DNA of 64,000 nt from Bradyrhizobium sp. CCBAU 53340 (GTDB lineage Bacteria > Pseudomonadota > Alphaproteobacteria > Rhizobiales > Xanthobacteraceae). Below are positions 45,749-54,468 of the stretch, piece after piece. The notes beneath the pieces are model-generated. The model did not search any database, had not been told where the DNA came from, and worked only from the letters and a program-made list of their open reading frames with translations. Each line of letters opens with the position of its first letter. The stretch's first letter is position 1. The position numbers and the translations under genes are program-made. The stretch lies in assembly GCF_015291645.1 (NCBI RefSeq), contig NZ_CP030055.1, positions 3,038,001 to 3,102,000 on the forward strand, in the 5' to 3' direction.

Positions 45749-45778
45749 TTGAAAGCCGTGTCGGGTCGCGCTTATGAT
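45749..45778 (+). promoter_or_regulatory. Candidate sigma-70 promoter of the mandelate dehydrogenase gene
   Basis: TTGAAA (45749-45754) and TATGAT (45773-45778) with an 18-base spacer, 27 bases before the GTG start. The transcript would have a very short leader. It shows that the dehydrogenase gene can be read separately from the nitrilase operon. Confidence 0.45.
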
Positions 45779-45805
45779 TATAACGGTGTGGTTTGAGGGC
45801 TTACA

Positions 45806-46948
45806 GTGACGCCGATTAACGTAGACGACTATCGAAGCCTGGCTAAGCGTCGCCTTCCACGAATGGTGTTCGACTATCTTGATGGGGGAGCTGAAAGTGA
45901 ACGTGGTTTGCACCGAAATCTCAAAGCTTTTGCGGCGATCAATTTTGCGCCTCGGCGGCTTGTCGACGTCAGCCAGCGCAGTTCGTCCGTATCTCTGTTC
46001 GGGCGAACGCTTCCAACGCCCTTTGTGGTCGCACCGACAGGCCTGAACGGTGCTCTGTGGCCTGACGGCGATGTAGCGTTAGCCCGGGCCGCTCGCAGCG
46101 CAGGGATCCCGTTTGTACTTTCGACCGCATCAAACGCGACACTTGAGGACGTCGCGGAACGGGCGGGCGGTGATCTCTGGTTTCAGCTTTACGTCGTGCA
46201 GCGAGATCTAGCGCAGCAGCTTGTCGGCAGGGCCAAAGAAGCGGGTTACCGTGTGCTGGTCCTCACCGTTGATGTTGCGGTGAATGGCAGAAGGGAACGT
46301 GATCTTCGAAACGGGTTTGCGATTCCGTTCCGCCAGACCCCCCGATCGGTTCTCGACGCCCTAACTCATCCAAAGTGGACGCTCAGGCAGATCCGCCATG
46401 GGTTGCCCCAGCTCGCAAATTTTGCCAGCCCCAACGCAACCGACGTGAACGCACAAGCCGCCTTGATGCGTCGGCAGATGGATGCCAGTTTCTGCTGGGA
46501 GGATCTTCAGGCGCTCCGCGAGGCCTGGCCGGGAATCCTTATCGTGAAGGGCGTCATGACTCCGACCGACGCAAGTCGATGCCGGGAACTTGGCGTAGAT
46601 GCCGTCGTTCTGTCCAATCATGGCGGAAGGCAGATCGAGGATGTTCAGGCGCCCATAGACTTGTTGCCGGAAATCTCGAATCAGAATGCGATGCCGTTTC
46701 TCGTCGATGGCGGCATACGCCGCGGAGCCGATGCGGTCAAGGCGTTGGCGCTCGGTGCCAAAGCCGTGTTGTTGGGACGTGCCGTCCTTTATGGGCTTGC
46801 CGCTGCGGGCGAAGAAGGGGCAAGTCACGTGCTTGAAATCCTCGCTGCCGAAGTCGATACGACGCTTGCCCTTGTCGGCTGTCCAGAAGCCGCACGACTT
46901 AACAGCCAGTTCATTCAATTGGGACCACGCACCGTCGCGCTGGCGTAA
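45806..46948 (+). CDS. mdlB: FMN-dependent alpha-hydroxy acid dehydrogenase ((S)-mandelate dehydrogenase type)
   Basis: 380 residues from GTG 45806. FMN family residues: Tyr 24 (FDYLDGGAE), Tyr 129 (FQLYVVQRD), Lys 248 (LIVKGVM), the catalytic His 272 and Arg 275 in SNHGGRQIEDV, and GGIRRGADAVKALALGAKAV for phosphate. A basic, amphipathic insertion between about 165 and 210 resembles the segment that fixes mandelate dehydrogenase to the membrane, where electrons enter the quinone pool. It oxidises mandelate to benzoylformate. The island context supports MdlB over lactate or glycolate oxidase. Confidence 0.87.
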   Translation: MTPINVDDYRSLAKRRLPRMVFDYLDGGAESERGLHRNLKAFAAINFAPRRLVDVSQRSSSVSLFGRTLPTPFVVAPTGLNGALWPDGDVALARAARSAGIPFVLSTASNATLEDVAERAGGDLWFQLYVVQRDLAQQLVGRAKEAGYRVLVLTVDVAVNGRRERDLRNGFAIPFRQTPRSVLDALTHPKWTLRQIRHGLPQLANFASPNATDVNAQAALMRRQMDASFCWEDLQALREAWPGILIVKGVMTPTDASRCRELGVDAVVLSNHGGRQIEDVQAPIDLLPEISNQNAMPFLVDGGIRRGADAVKALALGAKAVLLGRAVLYGLAAAGEEGASHVLEILAAEVDTTLALVGCPEAARLNSQFIQLGPRTVALA

Positions 46949-47260
46949 AGCTGGCGCGCCGCTGGCCGCGAAGGCCAATGACTTAGAAGGTGCTCACTGC
47001 GTTCCCTCGTCAGAACTGAACTTGAACCGAATGTCGGTGTCGGTGGTCGCGTCCCCCGCAACCACCGATACCAACACTCCCGCAGCCGGCGCTGGGGGAG
47101 TTTTCGATTTTGGCTGTGGATGGGCGGCTTTTGACACCCAACCGGCGCCCAACATTGACGCCGCCTGATATGCAGTAAGCGCCCGGATCCATTTCGAAAC
47201 GGAGCAGTGAGCCGGGGCCAATGTTGGAAGCCAAAAAGGGTCAATATTCGCAGCCGCGAG
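46949..47260. other. Gap after mdlB with no firm gene
   Basis: About 310 bases. The minus strand holds an open frame ending at 46994 with WIRALTAYQAASMLGAGWVS, then a Pro/Ala linker and VLVSVVAGDATTDTD, which has some natural character. There is no start signal or family, so it is not called as a gene. Confidence 0.3.
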
Positions 47261-47521
47261 ACAAGATGGCCCACCTTCGTCGTCGGTGACGATCTGCGCG
47301 CAGGTCGACTTGTTCCGGTGCTCAAGCGCTTTGACTTCGGTGGTCCACCGATCCGTGCGGTGTATCCGTCGAGCCGGCATCTATCGCCGAAGGTTCGTAT
47401 CTTCATTGATGCGGTCATCGACGCCTGGCGACCCGAACCGCCCATGAGCGCATGGGCGGCTGCATCGCCGCCGTTTCAGGCTACCATGGCGGCGCCAAGT
47501 CCCATGAACCGATTGCGGTGA
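47261..47521 (+). pseudogene. LysR regulator C-terminal remnant
   Basis: In one frame: TRWPTFVVGDDLRAGRLVPV, LKRFDFGGPPIRAVYPSSRH, LSPKVRIFIDAVIDAWRPEP. The pieces PTF.VG.DLRAGRLVPVL and YPSSRHLSPKVR.FID are the standard end of the LysR effector domain. The ~240 preceding residues are absent. It continues into the 3' end of the acyl-CoA dehydrogenase gene on the other strand. Non-functional. Confidence 0.72.
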
Positions 47522-48537
47522 GACAGCGCAGAACCGAACTGGTTCGCGACGACAAGTGCCTTGCGTAGGAACAGGCCGATGTCGCACTCATCAGCCCAGC
47601 CTATTGCGCCATGCATTTGCAGCGCCTCGCGGGTTACCAGCAGAGCCGTGTCGGAAGCTCTGGCCTTGGCCCTTGATATTGCGAGTGAGCGCCAGGCGGG
47701 ATCCACGGCTTGCTCTGCCTGGATTGCGGCATCGTCAATGCTGGCGCGGGTCAGGGTCAATTGGATCATCAGGTCGGCAGCCCGATGCTGGAGGGCTTGG
47801 AACGCCGCGAGCGGTTGATCGAACTGCCTGCGCTGCTTGAGGTAGTCGAGCGTGATGTCGAAAGCGCGTTGTGCGAGGCCGAGCAGGTAGGCAGCGCTCG
47901 TCAGAGCGGCTTCGTCGAGTGCGGCGCGGAGGCTATCACGGACGTCGCCGCATAACGTGCGGCCGCAGTCCACCGGAATTTCGACGGTTCCGACCGTCGT
48001 TCCATCCTGTTGGAGATGCGTCGCGATGGACAGCTCGTTGGCGTCGAACAGGCGAAGCTGCAGCCGATCGGAGCCGGCAACAGGAGCCAGGTAGTACTGC
48101 GCTGCGCCGGTCATCGGGACGAACAGCCTGCATCGAGTGCGGCCGGCGGGTAGCTCGATTCCGTCCGGCGTCTCCTGCCAAGCGAGTGCGACCAAGGTGC
48201 CTCCAGCGATCACCTCCTGGACCAGATCCTGCTCCGTCGTGACAGCGAGCATGCGGACCGCAAGGCTCGCCGCGATCAGGGGTTCTGGGACGAGACCTCT
48301 GCCAAGCTCCTCATGTAGCGCGACCGCTTCCATCACGCCCATCCCGACGCCGCCCATCGATTCAGGAAGGCGTAGCCCGATCCAGCCCAACCCGGCCATC
48401 TCTTTCCAGACGGCAGGGTCGAAGCCAGGCGATGTGAATCGCAGCTTGCGCACGCGTTCCAGCGTGCCGTTGCGGGGCGCGACGGCGCTGGCAGTGTCGC
48501 GAATGGCCTCTACGAACTCCAGTCTCTGCTCGTCCAT
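47476..48537 (-). CDS. Acyl-CoA dehydrogenase, small-subunit type
   Basis: 353 residues, short for the family (~385). It has the C-terminal four-helix part with LKQRRQFDQPLAAFQALQHR and REALQMHGAIGWADECDIGL. The FAD/active-site middle is divergent (LALVALAWQETPDGIELPAG lacks the usual T-EP-GSD motif). Such shortened dehydrogenases form mixed tetramers with a full-length partner in steroid and alicyclic-acid degradation. The full-length partner is encoded two genes upstream. It is the last gene of the eight-gene operon, 3 bases from the CoA-transferase. Confidence 0.82.
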   Translation of the reverse strand: MDEQRLEFVEAIRDTASAVAPRNGTLERVRKLRFTSPGFDPAVWKEMAGLGWIGLRLPESMGGVGMGVMEAVALHEELGRGLVPEPLIAASLAVRMLAVTTEQDLVQEVIAGGTLVALAWQETPDGIELPAGRTRCRLFVPMTGAAQYYLAPVAGSDRLQLRLFDANELSIATHLQQDGTTVGTVEIPVDCGRTLCGDVRDSLRAALDEAALTSAAYLLGLAQRAFDITLDYLKQRRQFDQPLAAFQALQHRAADLMIQLTLTRASIDDAAIQAEQAVDPAWRSLAISRAKARASDTALLVTREALQMHGAIGWADECDIGLFLRKALVVANQFGSALSHRNRFMGLGAAMVA

Positions 48538-48540
48538 CGT

Positions 48541-49740
48541 TCATATCCCACTTGAGCCCAGCCAATCGGCCAGGACCTCGTCGTTGTGCTGGCCAAGGCG
48601 CGGCGGAAGGCGGTGATAGCTCGCTGGCGTTTCGGACAGGCGCATGGGATTGGCGACAAAGCGGAACGAGCCGATCTCCGGATCAGGCATCTCGCAAATC
48701 ATCTTGCGATGAACGACCTGCGGATCGGAGAGGGCCGAGGCAAAGTCGTTGAGCCGGCCGCACGCAATCCCCGTTGCATTCAGGATGTCGACCCATTCCG
48801 CGGCGGTTCGTCGTTCGAATGCGCTTTCGAGAATCGGGGCGAGCTCGCTCTTGTTTGCCATGCGATCCCGGTTCGTGACGAACCGCGGATCGGTGGCAAT
48901 CTCGCCCGCGCCCAGGGCCTTGCAGAGGATGCCAAACTGTCGGTCGTTTCCGACCGCGATCATGATTGTGGCGTCCGCTGTCGGAAACGCCTGCCAGGGC
49001 ATGTTGATCTGGGAGGCGGTTCCGGCTCGCACCGGCAGCCTTCCGGACACCAGATAGTTCTGCGCGATATGCGACTGAGCAGCGAGTTGGGTATCGAGAA
49101 GCGCGATATCGATATGCTGGCCCCTCCCAGTGATGTCATCCCGCGCGCGCAATGCGACCAGGATCGAGATCGCGGCGTAGAAACCGGCGTTGATGTCCGA
49201 GACGCTGTAGCCGACCAGCGCGGGGCCCGCACCGGGAGCTTCGGCAGGTTGGCCGGTCACGCTCAGTAGGCCGCTCTGCGCCTGGAAGATCGGATCGTAG
49301 CCGGGACGTGGAGCGTATGGGCCGTCCTGGCCGTAGCCAGTGATCGAGCAGTAGATGAGTCCAGGATTGCGCGCCGAAAGCGTGAGATAGTCCAGTCCGA
49401 ACTTTCGCAGGCTCCCCGTCTTGAAGTTTTCGACGAGGATGTCAGCACGTTCCGCAAGGCTCAGAAGCTTCGCGAGATCCTCCTGTTGCGCCATGTCGAG
49501 CGTAACGGAACGCTTGTTGCGGTTCATCGCAAGAAAAGAAGAGGTCTGGCCTGTTTCGCTGCCGTCCGCGCGCCGTTGCGGAAATCCCATGCGGCGGACG
49601 TCGTCGCCACCGAGGGGATGTTCGACCTTGACGACATCGGCACCGAAATCGGCGAGCATCTGCGTAGCCCAGGGCCCGGCAAAGACCCGCGTCAGGTCGA
49701 GTACCTTCACGCCTGAAAGAGCAGGGGACATCGATGTCAT
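48541..49740 (-). CDS. Class III CoA-transferase (CaiB/BaiF)
   Basis: 399 residues. Class III pattern LSGVKVLDLTRVFAGPWATQ, MLADFGADVVKVEHPLGGDD, NRNKRSVTLD, and the catalytic Asp in SVSDINAGFYAAISILVALR. It transfers CoA between carboxylic acids via a glutamyl/aspartyl anhydride, activating the substrate of the operon. It starts in an ATGA overlap with the upstream dehydrogenase gene. It is the first of two paralogues in this operon. Confidence 0.9.
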   Translation of the reverse strand: MTSMSPALSGVKVLDLTRVFAGPWATQMLADFGADVVKVEHPLGGDDVRRMGFPQRRADGSETGQTSSFLAMNRNKRSVTLDMAQQEDLAKLLSLAERADILVENFKTGSLRKFGLDYLTLSARNPGLIYCSITGYGQDGPYAPRPGYDPIFQAQSGLLSVTGQPAEAPGAGPALVGYSVSDINAGFYAAISILVALRARDDITGRGQHIDIALLDTQLAAQSHIAQNYLVSGRLPVRAGTASQINMPWQAFPTADATIMIAVGNDRQFGILCKALGAGEIATDPRFVTNRDRMANKSELAPILESAFERRTAAEWVDILNATGIACGRLNDFASALSDPQVVHRKMICEMPDPEIGSFRFVANPMRLSETPASYHRLPPRLGQHNDEVLADWLGSSGI

Positions 49741-50912
49741 CGTGCGGGCATCCCAAGCTCGTTGCGGGCAAGCACGTTGCGCAGGATCTCGGATGAGCCT
49801 CCGAAGATGGTCGCCGGCCGTGCCAGAAGAAACTGGCCGGAGGGATGCAGGCCGGACTCGTCGATCGGCTCGAAGCGGCCGGCATGGCCACCGCCGATGG
49901 CCACCATTGTCTCGGTGATGCGCTGGAAAAGTTCGGTCTGGACGATCTTCAGAACCGAGATCTGCGCGTTCGGCGTCTCGCCCCGCTTCACGGCTCCGAC
50001 GATCGACGCATACAGCGCCTTCGAGTCCACCAAGTCGAGCTGAAAACGCGTATAGGAAGCCTGGAAGGCAGGATCGTCGGCGACACCGACCTCGTCCGCA
50101 AGCTGTTTCAGTTGGACGAGGCCGCTCGACGACAGTTTGGGGCTTCCGATCGCGATCCGCTCGAATCCGAGCAGGGCCTTGGCGTAAGTCCAGCCTTTGT
50201 TGATCTCGCCGACTACACGGTCCTTTGGCACGCGGACGTTCTCGAAGAACATTTCCGCGAACTCTTCATGCATATCGAGATTGGTGATGCCGCGGACGGT
50301 GAGCCCGGGCGTGTCGACAGGCAGAACGAGGAATGAGATTCCTTCCTGTTTCTTGCCGTCGTTGCTGGTGCGCGCCAGGACGAATACCCAGTTCGCATCG
50401 GTTCCCAGAGTGATCCAGGTCTTTTGGCCGTTGAGCAGCCAGTGATCGCCCTGATCACTTGCTGCGAGCCGTAGCGAAGCAAGATCGGAGCCGGCGCCGG
50501 GCTCGGAATAGGCTTGGGCCCAGACATGCTCCCCGGAAAGGATTCGCGGCAGGAAGAACGCCTTCTGCGGCTCGCTTCCGTGCCGGATCAGCAGCGGTCC
50601 AAGCATGACCAGCCCCTGATCATTGACACGCCCTGCGCCGAAGCGCTCCATCTCCTCGATCATGATGAGCTGGCGTGTACCCGATAGGCCCATGCCGCCG
50701 TGCTCTCGTGGCCAGCTCGGTGCAATCCAGCCCTTTGCCGACAGCCGCATGAACCATTCGCGGTTCTCATGCCAGAACAGGCGCCGTGAAGGATAGCGGA
50801 TCATGCCGGGCGGATAATTGGTCTCTATCCACTCCCGTACCTCGAGCCGAAAAGTGTCGTCGCTCAATGTGTCGAGACGATCGAGTTCTTCCGCTTTGAT
50901 ATGCTTCGGCAT
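49737..50912 (-). CDS. Acyl-CoA dehydrogenase, full-length
   Basis: 391 residues. Family motifs: QAYSEPGAGSDLASLRLAAS (FAD and substrate), LNGQKTWITLGTDANWVFVL, and the C-terminal IGGGHAGRFEPIDESGLHPS. The YTAR-like adenine motifs are weak. The N-terminal part RMIRYPSRRLFWHENREWFM is typical of the larger subunit of steroid/alicyclic CoA dehydrogenases. It oxidises an acyl-CoA at C2-C3 using FAD, with electrons passed to ETF. Overlaps and 4-base gaps tie it to both neighbours. Confidence 0.9.
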   Translation of the reverse strand: MPKHIKAEELDRLDTLSDDTFRLEVREWIETNYPPGMIRYPSRRLFWHENREWFMRLSAKGWIAPSWPREHGGMGLSGTRQLIMIEEMERFGAGRVNDQGLVMLGPLLIRHGSEPQKAFFLPRILSGEHVWAQAYSEPGAGSDLASLRLAASDQGDHWLLNGQKTWITLGTDANWVFVLARTSNDGKKQEGISFLVLPVDTPGLTVRGITNLDMHEEFAEMFFENVRVPKDRVVGEINKGWTYAKALLGFERIAIGSPKLSSSGLVQLKQLADEVGVADDPAFQASYTRFQLDLVDSKALYASIVGAVKRGETPNAQISVLKIVQTELFQRITETMVAIGGGHAGRFEPIDESGLHPSGQFLLARPATIFGGSSEILRNVLARNELGMPAR

Positions 50913-50916
50913 GATT

Positions 50917-51702
50917 TCACCGGCCCTTGAAGACCGGCTTTCGCTTTTCTCGGAATGCCGCCAGTGCCTCCTTGGTGTCCTCGGTTTCCGCCAGCGCTGC
51001 TGTCTGGCTCTGCTCGTAACGATAGCCGTCGCGCAGCGGCATTTCCTCGGTCAGGCCGAACGAGCGTTTGGCCGCGACGACTGCAAGCGGAACCTTCTCG
51101 GCGATGGTCCGCGCGATGGCGGTGGCCTCTTCGAGAAGCTTCGCCTTGGGCACGCATAGCGACGCTGCGTTCATGCGCAACAGCTCGGGTCCGTAGATGC
51201 GCTTGGTCGTGTAGATCATCAAACGCGCATCAGACGGACTGAAGGCGCGCAGCACGTGACGGACGCCGCCGGCCAGACCGTAATCGACCTCCGTCATGGA
51301 CAGGAATGCCTCCTCGGCGACGACGAGGATATCGCAGACGAGCGCAAGCACGCAGCCCGCGCCGATCGCTGCGCCGTTGACCGCGGCAATCACCGGCTTC
51401 GGACATTCGAGCACGCAGTCGAATGACGCGCGAACGAGCCGGTTGTGTCGCGAATACCCGCCGGGCTCGGCCAAAATCCCGGGCCGCTCGGACAGATCCG
51501 CTCCTGCCGAGAAGGCTTTGCCTTCGCCCGTCAGGACAATCGCGCGCACGTCGATGTCTGCGCCGAGTACGTCGAAGACCCGGATGCATTCCTCGCGGAA
51601 ACGCCGGTCCTGCGCATTTACCGGTGGCGCGGTGATCGTGACGGTCGCAACATGGGCCTCGACCGTGACGCGAAAGCGCTCGATATCTTCCAATCCTCTC
51701 AT
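50917..51702 (-). CDS. Enoyl-CoA hydratase/isomerase
   Basis: 261 residues, crotonase fold. Oxyanion-hole motifs: EGKAFSAGADLSE and NGAAIGAGCVLALVCDI. The Glu pair of true hydratases (ExxG...E) is only half present. GCVLALVCD has no Glu, but MTEVDYGLAGGVRHVLRAF supplies the second acid, so isomerase or hydrolase activity is also possible. Translated from an ATG with GGAA upstream, 4 bases before the dehydrogenase gene. It acts on the enoyl-CoA product. Confidence 0.85.
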   Translation of the reverse strand: MRGLEDIERFRVTVEAHVATVTITAPPVNAQDRRFREECIRVFDVLGADIDVRAIVLTGEGKAFSAGADLSERPGILAEPGGYSRHNRLVRASFDCVLECPKPVIAAVNGAAIGAGCVLALVCDILVVAEEAFLSMTEVDYGLAGGVRHVLRAFSPSDARLMIYTTKRIYGPELLRMNAASLCVPKAKLLEEATAIARTIAEKVPLAVVAAKRSFGLTEEMPLRDGYRYEQSQTAALAETEDTKEALAAFREKRKPVFKGR

Positions 51703-52598
51703 GCTTGTTCCTCCTCTTTGAAGTCGTAGAGCTCGGTCGGGTTCACGACCAGGATGCGCCGGATGAGCTCGACATCACGCAGCCAATCCTGAAAGAGGTC
51801 GGCGAGGCGTCCGGCGTCCGGCGCCGGCCGTATCCGGACATAGGGCCAGTCGGAGCCCCACACGAGCCTGTGCGGCGCGCGTTCGACCAGGCGATCGTGG
51901 AGCGGCTGGATGCGCGCGTAATCGGCTCCGCCGGCGGACAGGCGGCAGACCACCAGCTTGATCCACAGCGCGCCGTCCGCGAGCAGATCGACGATCCGGG
52001 CGAAGGCTGGCCCGTCCGGCCCCTCGTCCGGATTCGGGTTGCCCATGTGATCCACCACCAACGGCACACCAAGCCGGAGCAATGCAGGCAGATGCTCGAC
52101 AAGCTGGGATGCGGTGGCCCAGAGCTGGGCATGCATGCCGAGTTCGCGCATGCGTGGCGCCAGCGCGTGAAGCGCCGCAACACCCACGCTGCCGGGATAG
52201 CGCTCTCCGGAAGGCGTTCGCATCTCGGTGAAGCGCAATCCGGCAATGCCGCCGGCGCGCCAGCGTTCCAGCATCACACCGTCGATGGATTCGTCCGTCA
52301 CCGCGACGCCGCGCAGGGCCTGTGGTGCGCTCGCGATCGCCGCCAGCATGGCGCTGGGATCGCTGGCGTAGGGCGCGGGCTGCGTCAGCACGCCGCGCGC
52401 GACGCCGAGCACGCCGCGAGCGGCGGCGTGAATCTCGGGGCCGGCCTCGGGCAGTGCATAGACGGACCGCTCGATCGGCGGATAGGAGCCGAAAGGCCCG
52501 AAGACGTGGCTATGGGCGTCGCAGGCACCGCTCGGAAGCGCCCGCGCGGGTGCAGTGACAGACGGGGCAGGAACGGTCGGGATCGAACCCGCGATCAC
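51699..52598 (-). CDS. TIM-barrel amidohydrolase, 2-pyrone-4,6-dicarboxylate lactonase-like
   Basis: 299 residues. The metal-dependent hydrolase of the COG3618/LigI class is recognised by CDAHSHVFGPFGSYPP (HxH), LVVDHMGNPNPDEG in the middle and LVWGSDWPYVRI with the catalytic Asp at the end. Relatives open lactones of the protocatechuate and sugar pathways. In a CoA operon it may hydrolyse a cyclic or lactone intermediate. ATGA overlap with both neighbours. Confidence 0.87.
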   Translation of the reverse strand: MIAGSIPTVPAPSVTAPARALPSGACDAHSHVFGPFGSYPPIERSVYALPEAGPEIHAAARGVLGVARGVLTQPAPYASDPSAMLAAIASAPQALRGVAVTDESIDGVMLERWRAGGIAGLRFTEMRTPSGERYPGSVGVAALHALAPRMRELGMHAQLWATASQLVEHLPALLRLGVPLVVDHMGNPNPDEGPDGPAFARIVDLLADGALWIKLVVCRLSAGGADYARIQPLHDRLVERAPHRLVWGSDWPYVRIRPAPDAGRLADLFQDWLRDVELIRRILVVNPTELYDFKEEEQA

Positions 52599-53224
52599 GA
52601 CATGCCTCCGAGCCGCCCTGCCGGCAAGGTAACCAGCTCGTCTTCGGACGGTAGCGCTTCGTTTCCATCAGGAAGCGGCAATCGGTGCGCGTTGAGGGTG
52701 ATCGCGACCATCGTATAGTAGCCGATCACGGCTGTCAGCTCGACCACGCCACGGGTTTTCCAGCGCCGCTGGATCGCAGTGTAGATCTCCTCGTTGACCT
52801 GGCCGCTTTGCTGGAGGGTTCGGGCGAATTCGTAGACTTCCAGGTCCGCCACGTCTGAGAAGATGGGTGCGCGCTTGGCGCCGATGGCTTCGATCACAGT
52901 TTCGGGCATTCCGGCGCTGGCGCAAGCGCGGGCGTGCACCCACCATTCGACCTGACTGGTCCAGCGCCGCGCCGTGACGAGGATGGCGAGCTCGTTCAAC
53001 CGCGGCGGCAGGCATGTGCGATAGCGCAGGAACTCTCCGAACTCGGACCACAGCGCGGCGAGTTCCGGACTGTGGATCGCCGCGCGGAGCGGACCTATCA
53101 TCTGGCCGCGTGGTCCCGATACCACCTGATCATGGATCTGCCGCTGCGCAGGGCTCATCTCCTCAGTGCTGAGGAGTGGAATGCGCGCCTCACGACGCGA
53201 TGCTTGCTTGCTGTCGGTGCTCAT
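52595..53224 (-). CDS. Carboxymuconolactone decarboxylase-family protein
   Basis: 209 residues, longer than simple 4-carboxymuconolactone decarboxylases (~130) because of an N-terminal extension (EARIPLLSTEEMSPAQRQIH). The family core is CLPPRLNELAILVTARRWTS, VEWWVHARACASAGMPETVI and the end of the AhpD-like domain. The two-Cys AhpD motif CxxC is absent (ACASAG has one Cys only), so a peroxidase role is unlikely. A lyase or isomerase role in the operon's pathway is an inference. The start overlaps the next gene by 4 bases. Confidence 0.8.
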   Translation of the reverse strand: MSTDSKQASRREARIPLLSTEEMSPAQRQIHDQVVSGPRGQMIGPLRAAIHSPELAALWSEFGEFLRYRTCLPPRLNELAILVTARRWTSQVEWWVHARACASAGMPETVIEAIGAKRAPIFSDVADLEVYEFARTLQQSGQVNEEIYTAIQRRWKTRGVVELTAVIGYYTMVAITLNAHRLPLPDGNEALPSEDELVTLPAGRLGGMS

Positions 53225-54468
53225 ACGATGCCTTCCGCCACAAGCGCGGAGATCTCGACTTCGTCGAGGCCGATCTCTGCGAGGACCGACCGTGTGTGCT
53301 GGCCGAGAGTAGGAGGCGCGCGATCGAAGCGGAGCGGAGCATCCTGCATCCGGATCGGACTGACGATCTGGGGCAAGTTTCCGCCAATGGGGTGGGAAAG
53401 ATGCCGGAGCATCTGCCGGTGCCGCACCTGGTCGTCAGCCAGAACCTGATCGACTGTGTTGATCGGAGCGGCGGGGACGCCAGCCTCGTCGAGGGCGGCC
53501 ACGATTTTGTTTCGTGTCCAGCCGGAGAACTGCGCGCCCAGCAGCTCCGTCAACACGGCGTTGTTGGTGACGCGAGCGGCATTGGTGCTGAATCGCGGAT
53601 CGTTCGCCCATTCGGACTTGCCCAGAACCGAGCACAGCTTGGCAAACTGGCCGTCGTTACCGACCGCGAGGACGAACGTCCCGTCTGCGCAGGCGAATAC
53701 GTCTTGCGGCTGGATGTTCGGATGCCGGTTGCCGCCGCGTATCGGGATCCGGCCGGTGAGCAGATGGTTCATCGCCTGGTTGGCGAGGATCGCCGCCGAG
53801 ACGTCCAGCATGGCAAGATCGATGGTCTCGCCCTGTCGCGTCTCTTTGGCGCGTGCCAATGCGGCAAGGATCGCGACCGCCGCGTACATGCCCGTCATGA
53901 GATCGATGATGGGAATGCCCACCTTCTGCGGACCGGCTCCAGGACGGCCGTCGCGCTCGCCGGTAATGCTCATGAGCCCGCCCATCGCCTGGATCGCAAA
54001 GTCGTAGGCGGCCTGGTCGCGGCGCGGTCCGTCCTGACCGAAGCCCGTCACTGAGCAATAAATCAGCGCCGGGTTGAGCGTCCGAAGAGAACCTGCATCG
54101 AGACCATAGCGCGCCAACGCGCCGGCCTTGAAGTTCTCGATCACGACGTCGGCCGTTGTCGCGAGCTGTCTCACGATGGCCTGCCCCTTCGGTTGCGCGA
54201 TATCCACGGTGATCGATCGCTTGCCGCGATTGACCGCAAGAAAGTAGCCGGCATCCTTCGTGGCCATTCCTTGCGCGTCTTTCAGGAAGGGGGGGCCCCA
54301 GCTGCGCGTGTCATCGCCGCTCTCCGGCCGTTCGACCTTGATCACGTCCGCGCCGAGATCGGCCAGGATCTGGGTCGCCCAGGGGGCGGCCATGATGCGA
54401 CTGAGATCGAGAACGCGGATATGACTGAGCGGACCGCTGCGCGCGGCGGAGGGAGCGTCATCAGCCAT
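53221..54468 (-). CDS. Class III CoA-transferase (CaiB/BaiF), second copy
   Basis: 415 residues from ATG 54468, which overlaps the GST stop by 8 bases. An upstream reading to 54636 lies within the GST gene. Pattern as in the paralogue: HIRVLDLSRIMAAPWATQIL, DVIKVERPESGDDTRSWGPP, NRGKRSITVD, and the catalytic Asp in IPIIDLMTGMYAAVAILAAL. Two class III transferases in one operon suggest one activates the substrate and the other handles a later acid. Confidence 0.9.
   Translation of the reverse strand: MADDAPSAARSGPLSHIRVLDLSRIMAAPWATQILADLGADVIKVERPESGDDTRSWGPPFLKDAQGMATKDAGYFLAVNRGKRSITVDIAQPKGQAIVRQLATTADVVIENFKAGALARYGLDAGSLRTLNPALIYCSVTGFGQDGPRRDQAAYDFAIQAMGGLMSITGERDGRPGAGPQKVGIPIIDLMTGMYAAVAILAALARAKETRQGETIDLAMLDVSAAILANQAMNHLLTGRIPIRGGNRHPNIQPQDVFACADGTFVLAVGNDGQFAKLCSVLGKSEWANDPRFSTNAARVTNNAVLTELLGAQFSGWTRNKIVAALDEAGVPAAPINTVDQVLADDQVRHRQMLRHLSHPIGGNLPQIVSPIRMQDAPLRFDRAPPTLGQHTRSVLAEIGLDEVEISALVAEGIV

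Noticed and set aside
45806..46948. Possibility that the FMN enzyme is lactate or glycolate oxidase
   Set aside because: Its insertion of membrane-binding type and its location on the nitrilase-decarboxylase island favour mandelate dehydrogenase. Not excluded by sequence alone.
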